The position numbers and the translations under genes were made by a program. A stretch of DNA of 64,000 nt from Aquilaria yunnanensis (lineage: Eukaryota; Streptophyta; Magnoliopsida; Malvales; Thymelaeaceae), in contig CM077593.1 of the NCBI GenBank assembly GCA_039654915.1, positions 33,512,501 to 33,576,500 of the forward strand, given 5' to 3'. Positions 22,301-32,736 of this stretch are shown here, in pieces (the first letter of the stretch is position 1; each line of letters begins with the position of its first letter). Under the pieces are notes generated by a model that saw only the letters and a list, made by a program, of their open reading frames with translations, was not told the origin of the DNA and ran no database searches.

Positions 22301-23234
22301 AGATGCGGGCGTAATTAGGGAGGCCAAATATCCCGAATGGCTAAGTAATGTGGTTAATGCCATGAAAGAAAGAAGCGATAAGCTCTGAATGTACATCGAC
22401 TTCCGAAATGTAAATGATGCTTGCCCTAAGGATTCGTATCCTCTCTTGCCAATAGATCAGTTGGTAGACTCAACCGCTGAATATGGACTCCTAAGCTTCC
22501 TCGACGCATTCAGAGGCTATCATCAAATCAGGATGGACCCCGAAGATGAGGAAAAAACCACCTTCATCACCGAAGTCGGTACATATTGTTACGTCAGAAT
22601 GCCCTTCGGGCTTAAGAATGCAGGAGCTACCTACCAGAGGCTAATGAACAAGGTCTTCAACGATCAAATAGGGAGGAACATGGAAGTCTATGTTGATGAC
22701 ATGATAGTCAAGAGCAAATTGCCCGACAGTCATATCGAAGATTTGGAGGACACTTTCCACCAACTTAGAGCATTCGGAATTCGCCTCAATCCTGAAAAAT
22801 GCGTCTTCGGTGTAAGTTCGGGCAAGTTCCTCGGATTTATGGTATTCAAGAGAGGTATTGATGCCAATCCGAAAAAAATCAAAGCGTTGCTCGAATTCCG
22901 AACTCCTGTCACAACAAAGGATGTGCAAAGGCTCACTGGGAGAATAATGTCCTTGAGCAGATTCATTTCCAGATATGGGGATCGCTACCGAGCATTCTTT
23001 AAGGTCCTCACCAAGGTAGCAAAAAATGGCGGCAGCCTCGAAAATGATGACCATTCTTGGAACGAGGATTGCCAAAAGGTCTGGGAAGAGCTCAAAGTTT
23101 ATCTAGCTCGCCTACCCACTCTTCGCCAACCACGAGAGGGAGAACCCCTTGTACTATACCTTGCCGTTACAGAAAAAGCACTAAGTTCGGTTCTCGTAAA
23201 AGAAGAGGGGGCGGAGCCTATGCCCTGGTGCTAG
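22301..23234 (+). pseudogene. Reverse transcriptase relic of Tat element B
   Basis: From 22389 an open frame of 281 codons covers most of the RT: DFRNVNDACPKDSYPL, FRGYHQIRMDPEDEEKT, MPFGLKNAGATYQRLMN and the catalytic YVDD (about 22690-22701), then the thumb region with LTGRIMSLSRFISRYGD. A stop just before 22389 (CTCTGA) and the damaged upstream frames show it is not part of an intact polyprotein. A deletion of roughly 70 bp against element C at about 23210 removes the start of RNase H and shifts the frame. Confidence 0.8.
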
Positions 23235-23980
23235 CAGGCAGGAGACTGCGTCTGTACTTTCAAGCTCACCCCATTATCATCCGAAGTAACCTACCTCTTC
23301 GGGATGTCATGAAGAGAGTAGACCATTCGGGAAGGCTTTCCAAGTGGTGCATAGAGCTCGGCGAGTATGATATTACTTATGAGCCAAGGAAAGCAATAAA
23401 AGCCCAAGCTCTAGCAGACTTCATTGCCGAAGTACCCGTTATTTAAGGTGATCAATCGGACCTCGGCAAAAGTGAGCCAGAATGGACTCTGTTTGTAGAT
23501 GGGGCCTCTGGCTCCGAACACCAAGGAGCAGGAGTAATTATTCGCGGTCCCGAAGGTTTGGAAGTCATGAAATCCATCAAATTTGGGTTTAGCATCACCA
23601 ACAATGTGGCAGAATACGAAGCTTTCATAGCAGGGTTACGCCTCGCCAGAAAGATTGGTGTAAGAAACCTAAAAGCCCACAGCGATTCTCAGCTAGTGGT
23701 GCGGCAAATGGCAGGGGACTATAGCGCGAAGGATCCAACTTTGGCAAAATATCACAAGTTCGTATCAAAGCTCATCCAGGAGTTCGACGCAGTACATATT
23801 GAAAATGTACCCCGCCGAGACAATGCCGAAGCTGACAGCTTGGCCAAATCAAAAAGGTTCACCGAAGTGTTGAGCCACACGAGCATAGCAACCTCGGATG
23901 AGGGGTGGAAAGATCCTATAAAGAGGTATCTTACAACCATAGAGCTTCCCGATGATTCTCACGAAGCGGCGAAAGTGTGA
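23217..23980 (+). pseudogene. RNase H and second (archaeal-type) RNase H relic of Tat element B
   Basis: The first part (ALVLAGRRLRLYFQAHPIII to EPRKAIKAQALADFIAEV) is the normal retroviral-type RNase H C-terminal region. After a stop near 23445 comes a second RNase H-like domain: WTLFVDGASGSEHQGAGV, AEYEAFIAGLRLA and HSDSQLVVRQMAGDY, with the Asp-Glu-Asp residues of the archaeal/plant type visible. Two RNase H domains in tandem are a recognised feature of the Tat lineage, which supports the classification. A TGA lies near 23978. Confidence 0.75.
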
Positions 23981-24717
23981 AGACGTTCCGGACGATATTT
24001 CCTAATTGGGGAAGAATTATACCGACAAGGGTATAGGAGTCCACTACAAAGGTGTGTTAGCGAAGAGGACACTACGATAGTTCTTGAAGAAGTCCACGAG
24101 GGGGCTTATGGTTCCCACATCGGAGCTGACGCCTTGGCGGGAGTAATACTTCGCCAAGGGTACTTCTAGCCCACCTTAAGAAAGGATGCAAGGTAATTTG
24201 TCCAAAAATGTGGCAAATGCCAAAAACATGCCAGCATCCAAAGGCTGCCCTCGGAATTAATAACCTCAGTAGACTACCCCTGTCCCTTTGCAGTTTGGGG
24301 CATAGACCTCATCAGGCCACTGCCGACAGCACCTGGAGGAGTGAAGTACTGCATAGTGGCAGTGGATTACTTCACTAAATGGGTCGAGGCAGAACCCCTA
24401 GCAACCATTTTGGCAAAGGATATACAAAAATTAGCCTGGAAGAACATTATATGCAGATTTGGCATACCGAGGGTGATAGTGGCCGATAATGGTTCCCAAT
24501 TTACGGACAAGGGATTCCAAGAATTTATCACCGACCTCGGAATAAAAATGTACTTCGCCCCGGTAGCTCACCCCCAGAGCAACGGACAAGTAGAGGTATC
24601 CAACAGAACCATAAAAGAAGGACTGAAAAAGGGGTTGGGGGAAGCAAAAGGAAAGTGGCCAGGAGAACTTCCTAGTGTGCTATGGAGTTATCGGACGACA
24701 CCCCGAAGGGCCACGGG
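23981..24717 (+). pseudogene. Integrase relic of Tat element B, part 1
   Basis: The H2C2 zinc-binding segment (QKCGKCQKHASIQRLP region, 24205-24250, with stops at about 24168 and 24195) is followed by the catalytic core: WGIDLIRPLP with the first Asp, VADNGSQFTDKGFQEF with the second Asp, and NGQVEVSNRTIKEG with the Glu of the D,D-35-E triad. The frame 24341-24717 is open and ends exactly at the hAT target duplication. The reading continues after the hAT element at 26286. Confidence 0.78.
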
Positions 24718-26277
24718 TAGGGGTGTGCACAATTTGACCGAAACCGAAAAAACCGAAGAACCGAATTGATTCGGTTTTTCGGTTTGGTTATTTCAGTTTT
24801 TCGATTCGGTTTCAGTCAAAATCGAATTGTTAAAAATTGGTTTCGGTTCGGTTTCGGTTTGAAGGGTTTTTTTTGCGTTTTGGGCTTCTAACCTGCTAGT
24901 ACGTACCAGGGCCTTGGCTTCTCCTATTCGCTTCTGAAATCTGGCCCAACAATAACCCAATTCACTTCTCGGATTCTCCTTGGACCTTGGCAAATCGGCA
25001 ACTCTCCACTCTCCACTCCAGCGCAGCGACTCAGCCGTGCCCTGCCCAGTGCGCACTTTTCTTCTTGGCTTCTCTAGGGCACCGAATCGTGATTCACGAA
25101 CAGGCAACGTCTCCTGCCGCCATCCCCCCTGCCCGACACCACTAGCCGCAGCCACTGATCCTCTTTCGCCACTCCAGGCCTCCGGCACCTCGTCTCGCAC
25201 CACATAAATCGAATCGCGATTCGCGAACAGGTGAAACTGTCGCCGGCAGCTGCTAAGTTGAGGAGAAGGTAATTGATTCCTATGCTGATCGCTGTTTGTT
25301 TGCTTTTCTCCTCTTTCTATACCTTGCCTTCTTGTTAAGTTTCCTTTCTGAATTTCATTTCCTTACTTTTTTCTCTAAGTCGGTTTCCCTTATTTGTATT
25401 GGATTAGGTGCAGTATATGATTAGGTGATAAGCATAGTTCCAGCAGAGAATCAGATTTCAGAAGCCAATTAGTATGGTTTTGTAGAGTTTAAGGTTTGTA
25501 AGGGTGGAGATGGCTTTTGTTTCCGACGAAGAAAAAACTGAGGATTACCTTTTCAAAATTGTTATGGTTGGTGATTCAGCTGTTGGGAAATCAAATTTGC
25601 TTGCAAGGTTTGCTAGGAACGAGTTCTATCCGAATTCAAAGTCAACAATAGGAGTAGAGTTTTTTTCCCCACCCCTCTCGCAATACTCAATCATATGTGC
25701 CTGCCTGCCTGGGATAATTTGAAACACTGTTGTTGTATACATTCTGCTGGAAGAAAGCTAGAAAGACTAATCAAGAGAACCGGATTGTACTAGTTAACCC
25801 TAAATGCCAAACCTATAACTTGCCCTCATCCTTCCTCAACCCTATTGAACCAATATGCAATTCTTACATTTCCAACAGCTGCAAGCAACAGTAGAATTGG
25901 GGAAAGCTTGGCCAACTCCTTCTTCGATTCCAGGATTCTATCTCCATCGAAAGAAGCATAAATATTATGTAAACTTGTGGGATTGTCAATTTAGTAGGAT
26001 GCTATTAGGAATGGTTGAACTTAAGAAGTTCAAATGTATGTTTAGTAATTTGTCGGATTGTCTATTTAGGATGTTAAAACTTGGATGTCAAAACTTGAAC
26101 TTAAGAAATTCGGTTATTTCGGTTCAAGTCAAACCGAACCGAAAAATTTCAGTTTCGATTTATTCGGTTTTCTTAAATTATTCGGTCAATTCGGTTTATA
26201 ACGGTCAATAACCGAAAACCGACCAAACCGACTAATTCGGTTCGGTCAAAGTTGAATTAACCGAATGCCCAGTCCTA
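24718..26277 (+). mobile_element. Non-autonomous hAT-type element, copy 2, carrying a Rab gene exon
   Basis: TAGGGGTGTGCACAATTTG start, CCCAGTCCTA end and a perfect 8-bp target duplication GCCACGGG at 24710-24717 and 26278-26285, inside the integrase of element B. Termini, subterminal ACCGAA arrays and the GC-rich block (24880-25270) are shared with copy 1. Unlike copy 1 it holds an apparent 5' UTR intron and the first coding exon of a RABA-type Rab GTPase (25510-25662). It encodes no transposase. The structure is that of a Pack-type (gene-capturing) hAT element. Confidence 0.9.
25510..25662 (+). pseudogene. Captured first coding exon of a RABA/Rab11-type small GTPase
   Basis: The ATG at 25510 opens a 51-codon frame without any stop: a short acidic N-terminus, [20 protein letters not shown] with the P-loop GDSAVGKS, then [18 protein letters not shown], which is the effector/switch I region of RABA (Rab11-like) GTPases. 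Normal family members continue QTQ and about 160 more residues, but here the similarity stops at GVEF and TTTTTCCCC follows. Upstream, GAGAAG|GTAATTG at 25267-25279 and ...TTTTGTAG| near 25485 look like a 5' UTR intron. Rab GTPases direct vesicle traffic; this fragment lacks the guanine-binding NKxD and prenylation motifs and cannot work as a GTPase. Confidence 0.88.
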
Positions 26278-26285
26278 GCCACGGG

Positions 26286-26709
26286 TGAGACGCCTTTTTC
26301 GCTCGTCTTCGGTACAGAGGCCATTATCCCTATCGAGGTAGTACAACCATCAGTTAGAATACAAGTGTTTGACGAAGGAGGGAACGACCTCGGATTGAGA
26401 ACTAAACTTGACCTGATTGACGAACACAGAGAGGTGGCTGAACTCAGAAGAAAGGCCTTTCAGCAAAGAGTGGCCACAACCGCAAACCTGCGCATTAGGC
26501 CAAAAGGAATAAGGAAAGGAGACCTCATTCTCCGAAAGGCTGAGTTCGAACCCCAAAAACCGTCTCACGGAGTACTTCGCGCTAACTGGGAGGGACCTTA
26601 TCTGGTCCTAGATGAAGTTCAGAAAGGAGTCTACAAGCTCGGTAACCCCGAAGGTGGAAAACTGAAAAATACTTGGCACTCGGATGCCTTGAAAAAGTTT
26701 TACGCTTGA
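26286..26709 (+). pseudogene. Integrase C-terminal part of Tat element B, beyond the hAT insertion
   Basis: Continues the integrase after the second copy of the GCCACGGG target duplication: FSLVFGTEAIIPIEV, a long charged helix region, then the beta-rich tail with GVLRANWEGPYLVLDEVQKG (a GPY/F-like module) and the end NTWHSDALKKFYA at 26709. This stretch has no stop. Together with 23981-24717 it matches the integrase of element C throughout. Confidence 0.78.
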
Positions 26710-27116
26710 AAGCTCGTCTGAAAATTGTACAGTTAGAAATTTTTCTAAGTACAGAAAATTTTTGGAAAGAATAGCTCCATCTAGGAAACTCTACCGAACA
26801 AGGAGTAAATAAGCACTTGAGAAAGTGGCGTTTTTTCCTCAAAATCTGTTGGCACATTTTTCCTAAGTACGCATTAGCCGAACATGTCTGAGTAGGTTGG
26901 TTATTGATTTAAGGAATTCGCTAAAGTTAGCATTCTCCCTAAGATGGTCGATAAAAAGTGCAGGAAGTATATTACTAAGGGTCCTAGACTGAAAGTGGTC
27001 AAAACAACCCTTGGAGAAGAAAAGTTATTGGGGACTTAGCCAAATTTTGAAAGAAAGAATTTCATTCCTAAGAGCAAGATTACAGGGTTACAAGAGGAAA
27101 AAGAAGAAGAAAAAAT
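26710..27116. other. Non-coding 3' region of Tat element B
   Basis: Separates the integrase stop from the end of the antisense ORF. It contains repeated AGTACAGAAA/TTTTCTAAGTAC words similar to those after the pol stop in element C (38261-38400). No open frame is recognised. Confidence 0.6.
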
Positions 27117-27435
27117 CTAAGGCTGGGCAGGAGCGTCCTGTGTCTCCTCAGCATTGGCATCTTCTTGGACAGGCTCATCCGGAGGCACAGGCACAGTAGA
27201 AGGAAGGTTTAGGAACTCCAGCTTCGACCATGTCCACCTGGGCTCCTTGGGAAAATCTAGAGCTGACAGGAAGGAGAGGTCAAGCCTGGGGAACTGAGAG
27301 AGGACCTAGTGTCACGCCAGACAAAAGCCATCCTGATAGGACACCTTCGCCATTTGGTCCGACTGATCCTTCTCGGCACTTAGTGCTGCCAGGTCTACCG
27401 TAAGTTCAGCAACCTCCTTCTCCAGCTTAAGGCTT
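27117..27435 (-). pseudogene. C-terminal remnant of the antisense ORF of Tat element B
   Basis: On the minus strand the sequence reads LEKEVAELTVDLAALSAEKD, then FPRLDLSFLSALDFPKEPRW and KLEFLNLPSTVPVP, and stops with TAG at 27119-27117. It aligns along its whole length with the last exon of the antisense gene of element C (38776-39465), including the Asp-Gln-Phe-Pro and Leu-Ser-Phe-Leu landmarks. It carries internal stops near 27310 and is cut off at about 27435, where unrelated hAT sequence begins. Confidence 0.7.
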
Positions 27436-27711
27436 CAAGAGAAAAGGGCAGGTCGACAGAGACATCATCATCTTGCACCATCGGCCTCCAAGGCTTGCTC
27501 CGTTGCTGTTCTCGGTTGGCCGATAAAGGTATCTCAACTGAAAAGTTGCATGACGATGATGCCAGAATCGATATGATAAACTACGATATGGGACTCGACA
27601 ATCAATTATCAAATGATGAAGTTGAAGAGTTGGATGCCACGGTGGCTAGGGATCTGTCAACACAACCGATGTCGACAAGTCATGGACTCGCTGTAAAGGA
27701 AACTCAAAGAT

Positions 27712-27900
27712 AAGGTAAATCCTCAAGACTAATTGCAGCATTATGAGCTCATAAATGAAGGAGAGTTTAGATGCAGGAAATGCAAACATTGCGAGAAAAA
27801 GTTGGTGCATAAAAAGAATTTTGCAACAGAATGCTGAAGCGTCACATTAAAAGTCAACATCCTAATGTCCTCCCTAGTACCGCGACTAGTTCTGAAGGAC
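27712..27900 (+). pseudogene. BED zinc-finger fragment of the hAT transposase
   Basis: FRCRKCKHCEKKLVHKKNF followed, after a one-base shift, by LKRHIKSQHPN reproduces the C-x2-C ... H-x4-H layout of a BED finger, which binds DNA in hAT transposases and RICESLEEPER/DAYSLEEPER-type proteins. A stop near 27742 and the frameshift near 27830 inactivate it. Confidence 0.62.
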
Positions 27901-28139
27901 AAACACAACTTGGGTCTATAACAGACCAGGTATATTTCATTTTAACCAACAATCTTGAAAAAAATGTATGATAAATTGGATGATACTTATTGAAAAACTT
28001 TTCTCACAAGCTGAAGATGTGCACCTAGAATCTTGGATAAAAGCACAATTAAATCCTGCATTTAAAAAAGTGTCTAGGAAAACCGCTAGGAAAGAAAGCT
28101 TTAGATTATTTAAAGTCAAAAAATCAAATTTATAAACTT

Positions 28140-29500
28140 ATTTTTCTGCTCTGGATCATTGTGTGGCATTCACTTCTGATATGTGGACATCACCTGTAGG
28201 CCAATCATTTTATTGTGTTACTTCTCATTGGATTGATTCTGATTGGGTTATGCAAAAATGAATTTTGTCATTTAGGGTCATTGAAATGGATCATATTGGT
28301 TATCACATATTCAATTACATATTAGAAACTTTACGTAATTATTTTTATGCTGATAAAGTCCTATGCATTTCATTTGATAATGCTTTAAACAATGATGTTG
28401 TTGCTTGCTTTTTGAGTCAAGCATTGAAACAACCTCTAAACAGTGCATTCTTTCACATTAGATGTATATGCCATATTTTGAACCTTTGTGTGCAAAAGGG
28501 TTTAGAAGTTCTTCAAAATAAAATTGTGTCTATTTGGAACTCATTGGAATTTTTGAAATCAAGACCCGTTGTACGTCCTGAATTCAAAAGGTTTTCTTTT
28601 TAAAATCAAAAAGAATTTTCTTGTAAATGGTTTAAATTGGATTGCCCAACCCACTGGAACTCCACATATTTTATTTTGCAAGATGCATACCCGTATGGAA
28701 AATTGTTGACGCATTTCATGAACTTAAAAATGGGTTGTAAATTTCTTATGGATGAAGTTTGGGAAAAATGTTCTAAAATCGGTGAATTGTTTAAGTTTAT
28801 TTACGAGGCTACTGAATTTTTCTATAGTTTTTACTACCAAACCATTCATCAAGTTTTGTTTCATTTAGTGAACATTACATATGCTTTACATTAGTTTAAA
28901 GATGATAAGTTGTTAAAACCGATTGTCGAAGCAATGCGAGCTAAGTGGCTTCAGTATTTTGAAAACATTCTACCTATCTTTTTAGTTGTTTCTTTGCTTA
29001 ACTCATATGTCAAATTAACGGGTACAACAACATTGCTTGAAGGAATTTTTTATACTTATATAGAAATGTCTCATATAAATGTTTTAGCTATGTCTATTAT
29101 TGCTTCCGGGTACTTGCATTCTTTGTACAAGTTATATTTATGAGCGGCACTTGGATAAGGTAAGATCTGAAGCTCCTCAAACTGAGCCTCCAAGGAGATC
29201 AATCTCATCAAGATTCAACTCAGCCTTCCAAATGCTCAAACGCCCCGACCGATGACATCGGGATTAGCTGAGGTCGATGACTATCTCAACACATCATTCG
29301 AGCCAAGCGATGTCAACATATTGGAGTGGTGGAAACAAAAGATATTAAGGTTTTTGATCTTGTCGATAATCGCACTAGAGATTCTTGTCATTCAAGTCTT
29401 CACCATAGCATCCAAGGTACCGTTTAGTGCAGGAAAACTGGTGATATCAAAGAAACGATCATGATTAACACCCGAGGCGGTGGAAGTATGTATGTGCAAT
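28140..29500 (+). pseudogene. hAT transposase catalytic and C-terminal dimerisation relic
   Basis: Consecutive broken frames read FTSDMWTSPVGQSFYCVT then ISFDNALNNDVVACF, FFHIRCICHILNLCVQKGL, DCPTHWNSTYFILQ, and finally the hATC domain EVDDYLNTSFEPSDVNILEW followed by VISKKRS (29270-29463). These are the standard landmarks of Ac/RICESLEEPER-type transposases. Stops at about 28260, 28601 and 28893 and several frame changes show it is dead. The host could in principle have domesticated such a gene, but the damage argues against it. Confidence 0.78.
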
Positions 29501-29946
29501 CGACATTGGGGCCTCGCAGCACTCCAGTAGCAACACTCGATACTGAGACTTGATTTTTTTTTCAATCATACATGTAGTTTGTATTTGATTTGACTATATT
29601 ATTAAGCATAGATTGTAGGTTTCTATTTTTCATAATTTTGAGATCGTTTTTGCCATTTCAAAATGTAAGATCCGTTCCGATTATTTGTAAGTACCGTTTG
29701 ACTTTTTTACTTAATAAAACTTACATGGGATATGGTGTTTTTTCTTAAACATATTTATTACATATACAATTAATTATGTTTCTAATTTTTTTAAAAAATA
29801 AAAAATATCTCTAAACCTGTCTGGATCTGCCCTAGGACCAGCTCGGGATAGCCCCGTCTGTCTGGGATCGTTCCGAGCTCGGTCCTACTCGACCTAGACC
29901 TAGGCCTAGCTAGTCTCAGGTTGAGTCGACCCGGCGCCCATCTCTG

Positions 29947-31731
29947 CTAGTAAGGGAATCCTAAATTGATATTTGATGTATGTTTTGTGAGCCTTTGTCA
30001 CAATTATAGGGCAAGTAATTAAGAGCCAATTCGCTTTAACTTAAGACAACTTAATTTAAAATGACTTATTTTTATTTTTATATTTTTTTTAGTGAATTTC
30101 ATTTAAAAGCCAATATTATGTAGATGTAATAATTTATTTAAAAGTAAATTATCATGGTGTTATTAATTTTTCTATTTTAGGATTTAAAAAGGAAAAAATT
30201 CAAAAAATTTGATAAGATTATAAAAATTATTTTTTAATAAATTACTACACATATATAATATTTTTTTTAAATCAAATTAGTTCCGAGAAATAAAAAAGAT
30301 GGAAGTATAAAAATAAGTCATTTTTTATTAAGTTGGCTTAGATTAAAACAAATTAGCTATACGATTAAAGAGCATAAAGACATTGAATATATTGGCATAT
30401 ATATACCATGCATAAAAATTAACAATATTTAACCATGAGAACATTTAACTTACTAGAGAAAGTCTGAATGTTCGAAAGTTATTAGGCTTTTACTTGATGC
30501 CGTAGCTGAGTGTCCTTTTTCAAGGTAATCAAAGTCTTCAAAAGAAACTACTAAGAACCCTAAATCTCGAGAGTTTTCAAAAGAAAGTAGATGAAATTAA
30601 AGTTCTTGTGAGAAAAGAATATGGCTTCCGGACTTATCTACGATTTTTTTTTTCTTACAAAACGAGGGAAGAAAGTGTTAATTGTATGAAATGAAATGTC
30701 TACCATATGAAATATGAGGCAGTATCTTTTTGCAACTCATCAAGACCAAATTAGAATCTGAGAAGGCTTTACAAAGGAGGTCCTCTATAATTAAAATTCA
30801 AGATTCCACAATAGATTAGTTATTTTTCATATACAAAGTCTGCCTATCCTATACGGCAAGAAATTAACTTTGCATAAAGATGCTTGTATAATCAGAGAAA
30901 GAGCATAACTGAAGCCAAGAATATGTACCCGTATCAATTCACCTGATTATTATTTTTTTCAAAAAAAGCGTGCCTTTCACATTATTTAAGTTATCCAAAT
31001 GCAAGAATCAGCTTTTTTTTTTTCCCCTTGAGCACATGTGATGCAGGAATCATTGTATTTAAGAAGGTTTCACAAAAGAAATGAATAGAAAATTGTGCTT
31101 ATGATCATGAAGAGATGTAGGGCAAAGACTAATATTCCCACTGCTTTAGTTTAATGACTATAGTATTAAAGGACATTATGATGAGGTCCGAGGTTTAAAT
31201 ATGATCTCCTTACTTTTTCACTAAAATGTCTTATAAAACTAATTTAGTTGTCTTTAAGGTCCTAAAAAAATTGACATTCATCTTCTCTTATTTAAAATAC
31301 TAATCCATCTTCCTTGTAAGCATATATTTGAATACAATAAATAAATAAATTAAACATTTAGAATATTCCGTTTTGTTTAGAATAAAAAAAACCACATAAT
31401 TACCATCGTTTTGGAAAAATTAAACATTTATTCCCAAACTATTTTAATTGATACACATAGGCCCCCGCACGTTTTGTTGTTTCGAGCTAATGGTAACGAC
31501 ACTCTAGCAAAAGCCGTCTTCCCTCCGCCGCTGCGTCAAGAACATCCGACGATACTCGTCTTCCCTCTGTTGTTGCATCAACATCGTAGTCCGGCTACTC
31601 AATTGCAGGAACTGAGTAAAAACCCCAAACTCGCCATGGCTCCAGGATCGAGGATATTGAGTTCGTTTAGACGACATCACTGGGAACTTGAGGAAACAGA
31701 TCGATCAGGCAGTGGGTTTTGTGAGGCGTGA
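29947..31731. other. AT-rich intergenic DNA without recognisable genes
   Basis: Low-complexity, AT-rich sequence. The last 320 bp (from 31411) contain a short open frame of 106 codons, ending TGA at 31731, with no recognised similarity. It lies just upstream of the KNOX-like fragment and may be its former 5' region. Confidence 0.45.
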
Positions 31732-31835
31732 AGGCGAAGAAGCGGCAATTACAGCAATCTCATCAGCCTCTCCACTAGCCTACTTGTTTTCGAATTCGAT
31801 GAGCTGATCTCTGCCGCCTCCAAGGCCATCTCTAT
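31732..31835 (+). pseudogene. KNOX-like homeobox gene fragment, left piece
   Basis: Just after a TGA (31729-31731) the frame reads GNYSNLISLSTSLLVFEFDE then LISAASKAIS and is cut at 31835 by Tat element C. The reading continues in the same frame at 42964. The region resembles the segment before the KNOX1 domain of class I KNOTTED-like proteins (a D/E-E-L-I-S-A-A-like helix). The upstream stop and the absence of the rest of the gene make it a fragment or pseudogene. Confidence 0.55.
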
Positions 31836-32718
31836 TGATAGCCAAAGGCTATCGCCTCTATCTGGCCGAACTCCCTGCCACAAGAATGGCAAGAAGAAAC
31901 TGGCGCTACCCGAGAAAAGGTGGGATCATACACCTCGGGAGATAGCCGAAGAGCTCCGAGCCCGGCACGCCAGGAAACTGGAGGATACTACTAGCCCCCC
32001 CGAGGTTGTAAACAGATCGCCTTCGGAAAAGAGGCACCAGCTATTGCGGGCCGAACATGATCTCCCCGAAGGCGGAACTCCCTGAAGCTGGGATCCCCCG
32101 AACTAAGGGCGTGTTTCCCGAAGAGGCACCGTCCGTACCAAAGGACGACCTTGCCCAGGGACCTCGGGAGTACGGCAGGAGCATTTAAGGAAGCCTTTAA
32201 GGAAGCCTCTGACACGTCCTTTCACAGACATCATAAAGCCGCCTCAATAGGCGCTCTGACACGCTGACGCCATCAAAATCACATCATGGCCCATCTCAGC
32301 ACAAGGCTCAAGGCAACCTGCTACCAGCTATCTGTCCCCTACGCCCAGAAACTCAGGGAACATCCGACCGAACACGTGTCGCGATCTGAACGGGCTAGGC
32401 ACTCCTATAAATACCAGGAAATAAATACTTGGCAGGAGGTTGGTTGGCAAAACGTCTGACTCCCAAACCCTGAGAAAATCACCAGGCGAGACTCTTCAGC
32501 CCTTTGTGTTATTTCCTCTGCCTTTCTCAGCCACCACTGACTTGGGCGTCGGAGGCTCCCCCCCCACCCCCCCGGAAACACATCCGGGGGCCTCCTAACC
32601 CTTTATTTCTGGACTTTCAGGCACACTCCCAAGGGCGAACCATCCTCCAGGCGTTCTTTCTCCTAAAAGTCTCTCCAACAGTCACCATGACTCTAAACGA
32701 TGAGGCCCCCGGCCATCA
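31836..32718 (+). mobile_element. 5' LTR of Tat element C
   Basis: Starts TGATAGCCAAAGGC and ends CCCCCGGCCATCA. It is 883 bp and contains ACACGTGT (32372-32379), TATAAATA (32406-32413), the leader motif (32539-32554), an interrupted C tract (8 C, A, 7 C) and the gag ATG at 32687, 32 bp before the LTR end. Confidence 0.92.
32372..32413 (+). promoter_or_regulatory. G-box and TATA box of Tat element C 5' LTR
   Basis: ACACGTGT at 32372-32379, inside a block identical to one in element B, is followed by TATAAATA at 32406-32413. The spacing to TATA is shorter than in element B (26 versus 48 bp). The copy in the 3' LTR is at 42602-42642. Confidence 0.7.
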
Positions 32719-32736
32719 TTTGGCGCCGTCTGTGGG
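32719..32736 (+). promoter_or_regulatory. Primer-binding site of Tat element C
   Basis: TTTGGCGCCGTCTGTGGG immediately follows the LTR end. TGGCGCC-type sites are usual for this lineage. The site is read through by the gag frame. Confidence 0.8.

Larger units (their letters stand above)
18949..27435 (+). mobile_element. Tat-lineage Ty3/gypsy element B (Retand/Ogre-like), 3' truncated
   Basis: 5' LTR (18949-19731), primer site, gag, protease, RT, RNase H, a second archaeal-type RNase H, integrase and the C-terminal tail of an antisense ORF (27117-27435). The sequence then switches to a hAT transposase relic and no 3' LTR is found. It inserted into element A; the flanking pentamer on the left is ATACT but its partner is not visible. 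The integrase is split by hAT copy 2. Protein sequence is very close to element C, and comparison with C shows many stops, one deletion and several frameshifts. Confidence 0.82.
27436..29946 (+). mobile_element. Decayed Ac-like hAT transposon
   Basis: Carries pieces of a hAT transposase in order: BED-type zinc finger, catalytic region and C-terminal dimerisation domain. The right end, read inverted, is CAGAGATGGGCGCCGGG, a terminus type found in plant Ac-like hAT elements, at 29946. The adjacent octamer is CTAGTAAG, but no matching left end or duplication was found near 27436, so the left side is deleted or unrecognised. It abuts truncated Tat element B. It is a different subfamily from the TAGGGGTG-type copies. 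Confidence 0.68.

Noticed and set aside
25504..25722. A functional Rab GTPase gene
   Set aside because: Only the first 51 codons are present; guanine-base, switch II and prenylation motifs are missing, and it lies within a transposon.
28140..29500. Domesticated hAT transposase (DAYSLEEPER-like host gene)
   Set aside because: Multiple stops and frameshifts and a missing left portion indicate a dead transposon copy.
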